This document shows positions 15,896 through 25,132 of a stretch of DNA of 64,000 nucleotides, in pieces. A program made the translations under genes and the position numbers. Below the pieces are notes generated by a model, which had not been told where the DNA came from, made no database searches, and was given only the letters and a program-made list of their open reading frames with translations. Each line of letters starts with the position of its first letter. Position 1 is the first letter of the stretch. The stretch covers positions 62,001 to 126,000 of the forward strand of contig JBJOOR010000004.1 in NCBI GenBank assembly GCA_046051225.1. Reading direction: 5' to 3'. Source of the DNA: CAIODY01 sp046051225 (GTDB taxonomy: Bacteria; Bacteroidota; Bacteroidia; Chitinophagales; CAIODY01).

Positions 15896-16851
15896 TCATT
15901 TTGCAGATGCCAACCATAAATCATGCTCTTCTTCAATAATTCCTATTTCAATCCGTTCTGCTTCTTTCAATATTTCAATTCCTGTTTTGTAATCAGAAAT
16001 TTGTTTATCGCTAATGTTAGCTTCTTTATAAATCTGTCCGTAAAAGTCACGAAAGAAAAAAATATCATCAAGAGTTTTAATGCTTGTAAATAGAGTTTTG
16101 ATTTTTATCTGCGCTAAATTTTTTCTGATTTGCGGAAAGTAAACCCAATACAAATTAAAGTATCATTTGATTGCTTATTTACAACAACAGGGCAAATGCC
16201 AATGATTCTTGCTTCATCAAGCAGTCGTTCGTTGTCAAAAAAGAAATCTTCTTTTATTTTGTATCCAATTATTTTATTGTGAACAGTATCAATAATTGTA
16301 GGTTTAAGTTCTGTAGTAAATTCATCATCTGAATAAACTGTTAGAGTGTCTGTTTGTAAAATTTGAAAAAGTAAATTATGCTCAAATAAAATTTCATTAT
16401 TCTCAAGGGGTAAAAATCTCCAAACTCTTTTTTGCCATTCAATCATTTTTTCTTTCACATAGTAGTAATCAATGTAACCTTCGTTGTTGCAATGAAGCGT
16501 ATATCTTGGCGTATTGGGTAAAGTAATTACTTTGTTGGTTGGTGTTGCAAAAATTATTTTTTTAAACATAAATGCATTTTCATACTCTCGTTGCATCTGT
16601 ATTCTGCCTATAGAATCCCAAACAATCCATTTGCCAATTCTGTAATTATTCTGAAATGTTCCTTCTGCTTTTTTCTGCCCATTGTGATAGTACGAAGTAT
16701 AGTTGCCATTAATTCTTCCGTTAAATGTTTCGTACAAACATTTCATTTTTTCGTTTTTAAATTCATGTTTTTTTTGCTCGATTGAATTGCCCTGCCCAAA
16801 AACAGTTAGCGTAAAAAATGTTGAGATAAAAAGCAGTATAAGTTTATTCAT
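15896..16851 (-). pseudogene. MORN-GldN-like secreted protein, frameshifted
   Basis: Two reading frames make one gene. The first (16851 to 16114) has a signal peptide ending VFGQ, MORN-type repeats (YHNGQKKAEGTFQNNYRIGK) and then a GldN-like domain (EWQKRVWRFLPLENNE, later EARIIGICPVV). It loses similarity at about 16150. The second frame (codons readable to 15896) resumes with YWVYFPQIRKNLAQIK and ends AERIEIGIIEEEHDLWL, which lines up with the end of GldN at 19740-20648. The 956-base span is not a multiple of three, so there is a single frameshift. It may be a genuine pseudogene or a sequencing error. The MORN-plus-GldN fusion is unusual. Confidence 0.7.
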
Positions 16852-16873
16852 TGCTAGTTGTTTAATTTTTCAA
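16792..16873 (-). repeat. 82-bp direct repeat, copy 1 (leader plus signal peptide)
   Basis: Identical at every base to 18452-18533. It covers the 5' leader and the first 20 codons of the MORN-GldN-like gene. The second copy does the same for an unrelated TPR protein. Confidence 0.95.
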
Positions 16874-16928
16874 TTTTTTTTGTCGAAATTCAGCGATGAG
16901 CATATTGGTTGTATAGATTCTCTTCTTT

Positions 16929-17627
16929 TCATAGTTGCCCAATTAGACCTAAGGATGGTAATAAATCTTTTCTGTTGTCAAGTTTTGTTGGGTCAATGCT
17001 CCAATTTTCAGCTACTTTCATTACAAAACTTTCGTCTGGTAAAATCAAGTCAATGTTGTCAAAATAATTTTCGTCTTTGGCTTCTTGTGAAAATGTGTTT
17101 ACAAGTTTAAATGTTTTTTCAAAGTCAGTAGTTTCACCTTCAATGACAATATTCTCACCTTGTTCACCAAGATAAGAATACACTCTTGTAACTTGTCCGT
17201 TAGTTGCTCTTATCCAACTATGATATTCTATTACTCTATTTGTACAGAAAAATTGTGCTTCGCCAAACTCTTTACTTAATGTCTGCAATATTTGTTTTAC
17301 TTCATCTACAGCTTCATTACTATATCCAGTAGGAAATCCCAAACCACAAGCTAATGTCCAACCGTCAATTGGTGGTGTGATAAAAACAGAATCTTCATAC
17401 GCTTTATCAATTCCAACTTTCCAATTACATTTTATCGTGTTCTTAATCTTCAAATGGTCTGCAAGTTTTTGTTGATCGTTTGTCTTAACAGCAAACCACA
17501 TACATTTATAACCAAAACCAACAGCAGAATCGGGAACAGTTTGGTCAACAGAAGATAAAGCTGTTGATTCATAAAATGTGTCTGTTGATTGATTATTTTT
17601 CTTTTTAAAGATGTCAAATAGTCCCAT
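16929..17627 (-). CDS. Conserved hypothetical protein
   Basis: I do not recognise this 232-residue protein. It has no signal peptide and begins MGLFDIFKKKNN, a short amphipathic start common in small cytoplasmic proteins of unknown function. The body is mixed alpha/beta, with an aromatic cluster in the centre (PIDGWTLACGLGFPTG, EYHSWIRATNGQVTRVYSYL). It lies between the frameshifted GldN-like gene and a TPR gene in a block of accessory genes. The start at ATG 17627 is the first in frame. Confidence 0.65.
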   Translation of the reverse strand: MGLFDIFKKKNNQSTDTFYESTALSSVDQTVPDSAVGFGYKCMWFAVKTNDQQKLADHLKIKNTIKCNWKVGIDKAYEDSVFITPPIDGWTLACGLGFPTGYSNEAVDEVKQILQTLSKEFGEAQFFCTNRVIEYHSWIRATNGQVTRVYSYLGEQGENIVIEGETTDFEKTFKLVNTFSQEAKDENYFDNIDLILPDESFVMKVAENWSIDPTKLDNRKDLLPSLGLIGQL

Positions 17628-17665
17628 GAAATTTGTCTGATTGATTTTATTATTTATCGCTTATG

Positions 17666-18511
17666 TTAGCGGTGTTCAGCTAGTTTTATTCCTGCTTCAA
17701 TTCCTTTGTTTATTTCATTACTACTATTATTTAGGGCATTTAAGAAATATTGTTTAGCAAGTTCTTTTTTGTCTATTTGAAGATGAAGGTTTCCTAAATA
17801 AAAGTTCAAATAACCCAAAACTTTTTTATCGTCTTTGTAAATTGCTAATTGCTCTTTGAAAAATTCGATTAGCTCATCCATCTTGTGGTAATATAGATAA
17901 ATATTGAAAAGTTCTTGATACACATTAGTACCATCTGGTTTTAAATCAAAATATTTCTTTGTTATTTCATTCGCTTTTTTGTTTCCTGTTCTCACACATA
18001 GTTTAAGTAGCGGCTTAAGATTATACAATCTATTGGGTTCAATTTTATTTGCCAATTCATAATAAATTATTGCATTTCTATAGTCTCTTTTTTCAGTATA
18101 ACACTCCGCAATTAGTATTGCAGTTTCTGCTTTTTGAAATAAGGCAAGAGCATTTTTTGCATACTTTATTACACTATCAGGAACATCGAGCCCCATACAA
18201 GCATTCGCCAAATTGAAATGAGAATCAGTAAAATCATTTTTCAGATTAATTGATTTTTGTAAATATGGAATTGACTCTTTGTATTTTTTATATGTAGCTA
18301 ATCTTAATCCTATCGCATTATAAACATTATAATCGGCAAGCTGATGGTCAATTACAATTTGATATTTTTTCTCAACTAATTCAAAAGCAGTACTGTCGTA
18401 TTGTTCATTAGTGAAAATAAGGGCTGTGTCATATTTTTTATTTGTTTCTGTCTGCCCAAAAACAGTTAGCGTAAAAAATGTTGAGATAAAAAGCAGTATA
18501 AGTTTATTCAT
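17666..18511 (-). CDS. Secreted tetratricopeptide-repeat protein
   Basis: A 281-residue protein whose first 20 residues (ending VFGQ) are identical to the signal peptide of the MORN-GldN-like gene. The mature part holds about six TPR-like helical pairs, for example ESIPYLQKSINLKNDFTDSH followed by FNLANACMGL, and QYFLNALNNSSNEINKG near the end. TPR modules mediate protein-protein contacts, so a periplasmic scaffold role is likely. It lies 38 bases upstream of the hypothetical gene at 16929. Confidence 0.8.
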   Translation of the reverse strand: MNKLILLFISTFFTLTVFGQTETNKKYDTALIFTNEQYDSTAFELVEKKYQIVIDHQLADYNVYNAIGLRLATYKKYKESIPYLQKSINLKNDFTDSHFNLANACMGLDVPDSVIKYAKNALALFQKAETAILIAECYTEKRDYRNAIIYYELANKIEPNRLYNLKPLLKLCVRTGNKKANEITKKYFDLKPDGTNVYQELFNIYLYYHKMDELIEFFKEQLAIYKDDKKVLGYLNFYLGNLHLQIDKKELAKQYFLNALNNSSNEINKGIEAGIKLAEHR

Positions 18512-18533
18512 TGCTAGTTGTTTAATTTTTCAA
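18452..18533 (-). repeat. 82-bp direct repeat, copy 2 (leader plus signal peptide)
   Basis: A perfect copy of 16792-16873, offset 1660 bases, same orientation. The identity starts inside the signal peptide coding region and extends 22 bases upstream of the start codon. Confidence 0.95.
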
Positions 18534-18616
18534 ACTATTAAGATAAATTTCAATACCGCCCCAATGTTATCCGCTATTCAATTCTCTATTGGTGTTGTCA
18601 TTGATTCGTCAAAGTA

Positions 18617-19546
18617 TCATAATCTATAGTCAACGAGAAAATTTTCCAGGTTAAGGTTTGGTATTGAATAAGATAAATTCGTTGTTTCGTTAGGTTGATA
18701 CAGACAGCTAAAATTTTTTCCAAACTCTTTATAAAAACTGCCATGTCCGTCTGGACTACTAATATCAATACTCGAATGTTCTAAAATTATTTTTCCATAT
18801 CTTTTTCCGTCACGACACAAAACAAAAAAACCTTCTTCGTTTCCCTTCAATTCAATTTCGTTTTTATATCCTGTTGTAGGAGCTGTTGATTTTTCATATA
18901 GTAATGATGATTTTACCTCATCGTTATAAATTGGAATTATGCCGCCATTTTTATTTGTATTAATTATCGTTGGCTGTTCTTCCTTCTTTTCAATCTTAAA
19001 CCATAGGTCACACTTTGAAGTATCATTATTTGTTGTTAAAGTAGAAAAGTCAAACCCAAAGGTTTCAATATTAGTATAATCAAGTGAATGGTTCTTTCCT
19101 TCATGAATTCTTATTCTCAAAAAAGGAATCTTATTTGTTCCATTAAACATTGCGTTATCAGTATTGAGAACTGTTATTAATGTTGGGTTGGCTTTAGCTT
19201 TTGCAAGTTTTAATGTAACAGAAATTTTATTGTCTTTAAGTTTATTGTAACTTCTGTTTGCAATGTATCCAACAGATTTAGAAGCTATATCAATTTCATA
19301 TCCTTCGTTAAAAGTTGTTTTGTAATTTCCATTGCCATCAGTTATTAAAGTTTTTTTCTTAAAAGTAGCATCATCAATATTGGACATATACCAACACAGA
19401 ACTACAACTTCTGCTTTAGGAATAGGTAATCCAGTTGCCTCATCAACAATTTGTCCGATTACAACAATATTTTTTCTGTCTTGGCAAGATTCAAAAACTA
19501 TAAATCCTAAAAGTAAGATGATTAAAAAAAATTTGTTCATTGCCAA
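18617..19546 (-). CDS. Lipoprotein with carboxypeptidase-regulatory-like domain
   Basis: A 309-residue lipoprotein. The hydrophobic leader ends in the lipobox FESC (Cys20). Residues 28-110 form a carboxypeptidase D regulatory-like beta-sandwich (GQIVDEATGLPIPKAEVVVL, DGNGNYKTTFNEGYEIDI), a module common in Bacteroidota surface proteins. The rest is unassigned and beta-rich. An ATG two codons later (MNKFF) is an equally likely start. It lies between the TPR gene and gldN. Confidence 0.75.
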   Translation of the reverse strand: MAMNKFFLIILLLGFIVFESCQDRKNIVVIGQIVDEATGLPIPKAEVVVLCWYMSNIDDATFKKKTLITDGNGNYKTTFNEGYEIDIASKSVGYIANRSYNKLKDNKISVTLKLAKAKANPTLITVLNTDNAMFNGTNKIPFLRIRIHEGKNHSLDYTNIETFGFDFSTLTTNNDTSKCDLWFKIEKKEEQPTIINTNKNGGIIPIYNDEVKSSLLYEKSTAPTTGYKNEIELKGNEEGFFVLCRDGKRYGKIILEHSSIDISSPDGHGSFYKEFGKNFSCLYQPNETTNLSYSIPNLNLENFLVDYRL

Positions 19547-19653
19547 TCTATTTGAAGTTTTTTTCGAAATGATTTCCTTTACTCATTTCCTATCATTTCA
19601 ATAAAAGTAGTTCAAGAAAGTTGATTTTACAAACACTTTTAAAATTTCAAAAA

Positions 19654-19715
19654 TATATTTGTCGATAGAATTTATGCTAAGTGTCTTCACTCAGCATGGC
19701 GGCAATTTTTTTTTG
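19654..19715 (+). ncRNA. Possible small hairpin RNA
   Basis: TATATTTG at 19654-19661 could be a promoter element. Twelve bases later comes a 10-bp hairpin with one mismatch, ATGCTAAGTG / CACTCAGCAT around TCTT (19674-19697), then GGCGGC and nine T. This has the form of a promoter-hairpin-terminator unit of about 60 bases. The AGTG-N4-CACT core recurs at 40352, 41112 and 51086. No -33 element is seen, so expression is uncertain. Confidence 0.35.
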
Positions 19716-19739
19716 TTGATATAATGAAAATCCTTTCAG

Positions 19740-20648
19740 CTAATAACTCCATACATCATGTTCAAAATTAAACAGCTCTGTTTTTATTCTTTCAGCTTCT
19801 AATAATGCATCAATGCCATTTGTATAAGTGGCTATGGTTCTATCATACACGTTTGATTCTTTAGTAATATAACTGCTAAAATTTCTCATTTCCATAATGT
19901 CTTCCCACGTCATCCTTACGGCATCATTTTTAGGATTAAATACTTCATGCTGCGATAATATTTTTCTTATATCGGGATAATAAATCCAATACATGGGCAT
20001 ATGAATTTTTATTCCGCCAGCTTCAAAATCTAATATAGGTGCAATGCCAATTATTCGGGTTTTCATGGTTGATGATTCTTCATCAAAAACCCAATCTTCC
20101 ATTATTCTAAATTGATTTATATCATCCTGATTTAAGTCGGTGGTTACTTCTTTATATCCAATTACACCGCCAGTTATTGGGTCGATAACGGGTACAGAAT
20201 CTTTACGAGTACCTAATAATTTTAGCTTTGATAGTGGAATTGGTTTTGTAAAATCATCATCTTCATAAGCCTCAACCACTGCATTGGTAACCGCTTGATG
20301 CAGCATATAAAAAAATGTTTCGGTAGGAAATCGGCGCTGACATTTAAAAGATAAATTCATTTTTTCACGAACATCAATAATTCGCCAAATGCGTTTTTGC
20401 CAAAATGCATCGGCTTCTCTTACATTTTCGTATGCAATAATGCTTTTTGATTTTGCAATAGTTCGATTGTAAATGCCTCGTGGTTCGGGCAATGGCAGTG
20501 AACTTACATTTGTAGAATCAACATTGGAATAAGCCAAAGAATTTGTGGTATCAATTACTTGATAATTTGCAAATACTTTGCTGCTTAACATAAAAGATAA
20601 AATAAACACAGCAATTGCCGCAGCAATTTTTAGAAATAAAAATTTCAT
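19740..20648 (-). CDS. gldN: Gliding motility / type IX secretion protein GldN
   Basis: A 302-residue GldN (PorN) homologue with a signal peptide of about 27 residues (ending KVFANYQ). Family features include ADAFWQKRIWRIIDVREKMN, then MLHQAVTNAVVEAYEDDDF, DWVFDEESSTMKTRIIGIAP and MPMYWIYYPDIRKILSQHEV. GldN forms a periplasmic ring with GldK in the type IX secretion system, which exports the sorting-domain proteins found at 50027 and 51194. Unusually, gldK, gldL and gldM are not next to it; the upstream neighbour is the divergent chrA. A frameshifted relative lies 3 kb away. Confidence 0.9.
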   Translation of the reverse strand: MKFLFLKIAAAIAVFILSFMLSSKVFANYQVIDTTNSLAYSNVDSTNVSSLPLPEPRGIYNRTIAKSKSIIAYENVREADAFWQKRIWRIIDVREKMNLSFKCQRRFPTETFFYMLHQAVTNAVVEAYEDDDFTKPIPLSKLKLLGTRKDSVPVIDPITGGVIGYKEVTTDLNQDDINQFRIMEDWVFDEESSTMKTRIIGIAPILDFEAGGIKIHMPMYWIYYPDIRKILSQHEVFNPKNDAVRMTWEDIMEMRNFSSYITKESNVYDRTIATYTNGIDALLEAERIKTELFNFEHDVWSY

Positions 20649-20858
20649 GATAAAAGGTTTTAGTTATTAAAAAAAGAAGAAAAGGAAAAGCTAGTGAATA
20701 CCTAATGCGAAAAAATCTATAAAAACTTGGCTGTAATGAATATGCTTTACGTATGCTTAACAAAAAGGTTTTATAAAATTTACAGATTTTTTTTCAACCA
20801 AAATAAAATCTATTTCGTTTTCAATTTTACATTTACTTTGTAGTACAACAAATGCCTC

Positions 20859-22049
20859 ATGTTTTTACGTCGTCATTTTCATTTTCTTAAACAAGTTTTT
20901 TTGCATAGCATCACTGCTTTTGGTGGGCCACAAAATCATTTGTTGCAAATGAAAAAACGCTTTTGTGTAAAGCATCATTATTTAACCGAAGAAGAATTGA
21001 TGGAATTGAATGCATTTTGCAATATACTTCCAGGGCCTACATCAACACAAATTATTTCGGCCATTGGCTTTAACAGAGGAAAATTGCCATTAGCTATTTT
21101 AACATTATTAATATGGCTGATGCCACCAACATTATTTTTTACAGCATTGGTAATGATGCTACGATACTTTACCAATCATGGTTTGTCGGTTTATTTTTTT
21201 CGATTTTTGCAACCCATGGCATTAGGTTTTTTATTATTTGCTGGTTATAAAATGATAAGAACTGTAATTACCACAGGCAATGCAGTTGCAATTCTAATCA
21301 TCACTTTAATTACTACATTTTTTATTCAATCGCCGTTTACATTTCCTATCATATTTTTAATGAGTGTAATTATTTCAAACTTTAGGCATGATGATTTACC
21401 ACCATCAAAATTTAATTTAAAATTAAAATGGGGAAACATTGTAGTGTTTATAGGATTGGCCTTAATAGCGGCTTTGATGGGCGCATACACCACCACACAT
21501 ATTACCAATTGGCATAAACCATTTGTATTATTCGAAAATTTTTATCGCTTTGGTTCATTAACTTTTGGAGGTGGGCAATTGCTTGTACCTGTTATGTACG
21601 AACAATTTGTATTACATAAACATTATATGACATCCGAAGAATATCTTACTGGTGTAGGATTAGTGCAGGCTTTGCCCGGTCCTGTATTTTCGATGGCTGT
21701 ATATACAGGTGGTATAGCCATGCAAGATATGGGAAAATTATCCCAGCTTTTAGGTTGCTTAATTGGATTGGTAGGAATTTTTTTACCTGGTTTTTTATTG
21801 TTAATTTTTCTATTTCCAGCTTGGTCGCAGCTGCGCAATTATCCTTTTATTAAAAGAGGTTTGGCTGGCATCAATGCAGCCACAGTGGGTTTTATCCTTG
21901 CAGCATCATTTGTAATGTTTCATAAATTAGAATTTGATTGGGCAAATGTATTGGTAATAGGATTAGTATTTATTGCCTTATTAATCGAAAAAATCCCCCC
22001 TCCTATCATTGCCATAGCTTGCTTGGTAGCAGGATTTGTATTTGGATAA
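20859..22049 (+). CDS. chrA: Chromate transporter ChrA, two-domain
   Basis: A 396-residue membrane protein with two homologous CHR domains. The first carries TAFGGPQNHLLQM and ILPGPTSTQ; the second carries FGGGQLLVPVMYEQF and VQALPGPVFSMAVYTGG. The FGGP/FGGGQ and PGP motifs define the CHR family. About ten membrane helices are visible. Expected function: efflux of chromate, or transport of a related oxyanion. It is transcribed divergently from gldN and stands alone. Confidence 0.9.
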   Translation: MFLRRHFHFLKQVFLHSITAFGGPQNHLLQMKKRFCVKHHYLTEEELMELNAFCNILPGPTSTQIISAIGFNRGKLPLAILTLLIWLMPPTLFFTALVMMLRYFTNHGLSVYFFRFLQPMALGFLLFAGYKMIRTVITTGNAVAILIITLITTFFIQSPFTFPIIFLMSVIISNFRHDDLPPSKFNLKLKWGNIVVFIGLALIAALMGAYTTTHITNWHKPFVLFENFYRFGSLTFGGGQLLVPVMYEQFVLHKHYMTSEEYLTGVGLVQALPGPVFSMAVYTGGIAMQDMGKLSQLLGCLIGLVGIFLPGFLLLIFLFPAWSQLRNYPFIKRGLAGINAATVGFILAASFVMFHKLEFDWANVLVIGLVFIALLIEKIPPPIIAIACLVAGFVFG

Positions 22050-22053
22050 AGAA

Positions 22054-22974
22054 CTATTTTTTGTTGGCATATACTACCAATGCCAGTTTACCTTTTGTAG
22101 CCGAAATAGGGTAATAAGCTAGTCGATAAAATGAAGCATAATTGGTGTTGCTAAAATCGGCAATCAAGTTATATTTTTTATCGTTATTCAAATACAATTT
22201 ACCATTTTTACCTATTAAAAATCCAAAGTCTTTCATCCAGCAAAAATCTTCTACAAATGGCAATGTTAAAAATGGCGAAGGCTTAATATCAGTATAATTT
22301 TTCAATTTTATTAGGCTAATAGCCATTGCCAAGTAGGTGCTATCGGCTGCTTTTTTTTGCACATAATATAATATCGGTATGCTATCATTAATTTTAAATG
22401 ATAGCATACAACGCCCAGTATTTTCGGCTATTTTTTTTGTTTTAGCAGTGGTTAGGTTTAGCAATTCAATATTCATTTTATCGCCCTTTTGTAATACATC
22501 CAAAGCCACTTCATTATTATTTAACCAACAATAATATCCTATTGGGTTTAGCTTTGATAGCATTTTTTCGGGCATTCCATTTAAGCTATATTGCCATAGG
22601 TGTTGGGTGCTATCATCTTCTTCAACTCGTACTACCGAAATGTGGTTTTTATCTGGTGTAAGTTGTGGCGAATATTCTTTAACATGATTGGTTGAAGTTA
22701 ATCTTGTGGTAATTTTATTTTTTAAATCATATTTATAAATATCGGCCTGCTTATCCATTCCTATCGAAGTAAAAAGCAAGGAATTGCCATCGGGCAAAAA
22801 ATAAGGTTGATTGTTGTAAGTATTACTGGTATTTATTTTGGTAGCATTAGTAAAAGTAAATTTATTAATAGATTCCATATAATTTACATCCAATAAATAA
22901 ATATTAGTGTTGGGTATTTGTGCAACAATTAATATTGGACAACAGATAATAAGGAACAGCAAAATATTTTTCAT
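22054..22974 (-). CDS. Secreted TolB-like beta-propeller protein
   Basis: The start is placed at ATG 22974 (MKNILLFLIICCPILIVAQ), which gives a signal peptide. Codons further upstream would lie inside the terminator of the PPIase gene. The mature 290 residues are WD40/PD40-like blades (QPYFLPDGNSLLFTS, YSPQLTPDKNHISVVRVEED). Such proteins bind partners in the periplasm; the exact role is unknown. It follows the PPIase gene but is separated by that terminator. Confidence 0.75.
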   Translation of the reverse strand: MKNILLFLIICCPILIVAQIPNTNIYLLDVNYMESINKFTFTNATKINTSNTYNNQPYFLPDGNSLLFTSIGMDKQADIYKYDLKNKITTRLTSTNHVKEYSPQLTPDKNHISVVRVEEDDSTQHLWQYSLNGMPEKMLSKLNPIGYYCWLNNNEVALDVLQKGDKMNIELLNLTTAKTKKIAENTGRCMLSFKINDSIPILYYVQKKAADSTYLAMAISLIKLKNYTDIKPSPFLTLPFVEDFCWMKDFGFLIGKNGKLYLNNDKKYNLIADFSNTNYASFYRLAYYPISATKGKLALVVYANKK

Positions 22975-22997
22975 CACTCTATTTTTTTCAAATATAA

Positions 22998-23032
22998 ATA
23001 AAAAAGCCCGACTCAAAATTGAATCGGGCTTT
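22998..23032 (-). terminator. Terminator after the PPIase gene
   Basis: The stem AAAGCCCGA / TCGGGCTTT (23003-23011 with 23024-23032) is followed on the reverse strand by a T run. It confirms that the next gene starts downstream, at 22974. Confidence 0.85.
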
Positions 23033-23047
23033 CTGTTAATCACTTTT

Positions 23048-25033
23048 TTACTTTACTAAAGTTTTTAAAGCAGCTTCGTTTTCTTTTATAGGATATTTAG
23101 CTCTTAATTTTTCCATCCATGTTTTTTCAAGCATTTCTTGATAATCGGCAATTACATATCCTCTTGATTCATCTAGTTTTTTTACACTTGGTTGCAAAAT
23201 ATCTTTTACATCTACTAGCACAAAAATACCATCATTGGTAAACGATTGAATACCTTTTTCCCATTTCACATTTTCTAATAATTTGTTGCTTCCCTTTTCG
23301 TACTTACCGCTTTCAACACTTACACCACCTATGTTTTGCGAATTTATTTTCTTTTTAATGCTATCAATCTCAATATTTTTAGCCAACGATTCTTTTACAA
23401 TAGTAGCCGCATTTTCGCTACCACAGCGGTAAATGTTTGCTTGCAATCTATTGCCCCACACATATTTTTCTTTATGCAGATTGTAATATTCTTTTAACCC
23501 TGTAGTATCGTTTACTGCTTTGCTCCACACATTTTTATCTGTAATGTCGAATAAGATAATGCCATCTGTATATTCATCCATCAAAGTTTTAAATTCAGGA
23601 TATTTTTTGTCTAATTTATTTTCAGCTACATCGTTGCATACTTTATCAATCCAAGCAGGCAAACCTTTATCTGCCACATCACCCGAATTAGTTGCAAATC
23701 TTCTTAAATTTCTTTGGTTGCTTTCTAAATAATTGGCAAATTCTTTAGCCGAATAATTTTTATTATCAATACTAAAAATGGTGTTAGAATTGTTTACCAG
23801 TATGGCTTGAAAATTCCCTTTTAATAACGATGAATCCAATGATTTTACAAAGGCTTCATAATTAGCTTTATTAAAAGTGTATTTATTTTCTTTTTTAATA
23901 TTACTAATTACAACAGATTTTGCATTTTCAATTCGTGCATCTTTTTCTACTAATTTTTTAACTTCTGTTTTTGATTTTTCATACGATTCGGGCATTTTTT
24001 TATCTATCAATCTAATAATATGAAATCCATAATCAGTACGAAACGGAGCACATATATCACCTTTGTTTTGTAATTTAAAAGCTGCTTCTTCAAACTCGTC
24101 AACCATTTTACCAGCGCCAAACCAAGGCAACTTACCATTATCTTTCGCACTCATTTTATCATCGCTACTATCTTTTGCCAATTCATCAAACGTAATTTTA
24201 GCACCTTTAGCTAATTCATACATTTTGGCAATTCGTTTTTGAGCTAACTCTATAGTATTTGCATTAGCAGATTTTGCACATGATACCAAAATATGTTGTA
24301 CCAATACCTGTCCTTTTGATGCACGTCTATCAATCAGTTTAACAATATGGTATCCTTTTATTGTTCTAAATGGTTTGCTAATAGAACCTACTGTTTTTAA
24401 CGAGTAAGCTGCATTTTCAAATGGATAATAAGTTTGCAATGCCGAAAAATAACCCACATCGCCACCTGTATTTTTTGCTGATGCATCTTCGCTTGATGAT
24501 TTTGCAACGGCAGTAAAATCTTCTTTTTTTGTAGTTAGTCTATCATAAATAGCCATTATTTTTTTATACGCTGCCAATGTATCGGCTGGTGATGGATCGG
24601 CATTTAATTTTATCATAATATGCGCCGCATGAATTTCGGTATTCGACCGTTCCCATGCCTCATGATACATATGTTCCATCACTTCTTTATCCAACAAATA
24701 ACTTTTAGCTAATTGCTTTCTGTAATTAGTTAACTCAATTTTTAATGATGGCATAGTATCTACTTTTAATGCCCTGCCTTCAGCTACTTTCAGTTTAAAA
24801 TTTTCATACAATTTCATATAATCTTTTAAAGCACTTTCGCTATAATTGGTTGTTTTTGTAGTACTGTTTTTTTTGTACACCGACAAAAATTCTTGAGCAG
24901 TAACCTTGTTTGCACCATAAGTAAACACTACATCATTTTGATTAGATGTAGCTGCCAACGGCATAGGCTTTTGAGCAAGGGCTACTGATACACTTCCTAA
25001 AACAAAAATACTTTTAAGGATGATTGACTTCAT
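23048..25033 (-). CDS. Periplasmic peptidylprolyl isomerase, two parvulin domains
   Basis: A 661-residue SurA/PpiD-like protein with a signal peptide (ending SVALAQ). Two rotamase domains are visible. The first has AAHIMIKLNADPSPADT, then GGDVGYFSALQTYYPFENA and GYHIVKLIDRR; the second has VQHILVSCAKSANAN, GKLPWFGAGKMVDEFEEAAF and GFHIIRLIDKK. The C-terminal third is a chaperone-like helical region without a recognised domain. Expected role: folding of outer-membrane and secreted proteins. Its length is larger than that of SurA because of the C-terminal extension. Confidence 0.9.
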   Translation of the reverse strand: MKSIILKSIFVLGSVSVALAQKPMPLAATSNQNDVVFTYGANKVTAQEFLSVYKKNSTTKTTNYSESALKDYMKLYENFKLKVAEGRALKVDTMPSLKIELTNYRKQLAKSYLLDKEVMEHMYHEAWERSNTEIHAAHIMIKLNADPSPADTLAAYKKIMAIYDRLTTKKEDFTAVAKSSSEDASAKNTGGDVGYFSALQTYYPFENAAYSLKTVGSISKPFRTIKGYHIVKLIDRRASKGQVLVQHILVSCAKSANANTIELAQKRIAKMYELAKGAKITFDELAKDSSDDKMSAKDNGKLPWFGAGKMVDEFEEAAFKLQNKGDICAPFRTDYGFHIIRLIDKKMPESYEKSKTEVKKLVEKDARIENAKSVVISNIKKENKYTFNKANYEAFVKSLDSSLLKGNFQAILVNNSNTIFSIDNKNYSAKEFANYLESNQRNLRRFATNSGDVADKGLPAWIDKVCNDVAENKLDKKYPEFKTLMDEYTDGIILFDITDKNVWSKAVNDTTGLKEYYNLHKEKYVWGNRLQANIYRCGSENAATIVKESLAKNIEIDSIKKKINSQNIGGVSVESGKYEKGSNKLLENVKWEKGIQSFTNDGIFVLVDVKDILQPSVKKLDESRGYVIADYQEMLEKTWMEKLRAKYPIKENEAALKTLVK

Positions 25034-25101
25034 TGATAAAAAATTATTTAAAAATTTGAGTTGCGAAAATAGTTAAAATGAATTAATCTATTGCTAAAGT
25101 T

Positions 25102-25109
25102 TACCTTTG
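25102..25109 (+). promoter_or_regulatory. -7 element before rlmD
   Basis: TACCTTTG fits TAnnTTTG and lies 23 bases before the start codon. A clear -33 TTTG at the right distance is not seen. Confidence 0.5.
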
Positions 25110-25132
25110 CCTTTTGTTAAACAAATGAAAAG

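Noticed and set aside
22975..23043. 23-residue N-terminal extension of the propeller protein at 22054
   Set aside because: It overlaps the terminator of the PPIase gene and would hide the signal peptide.
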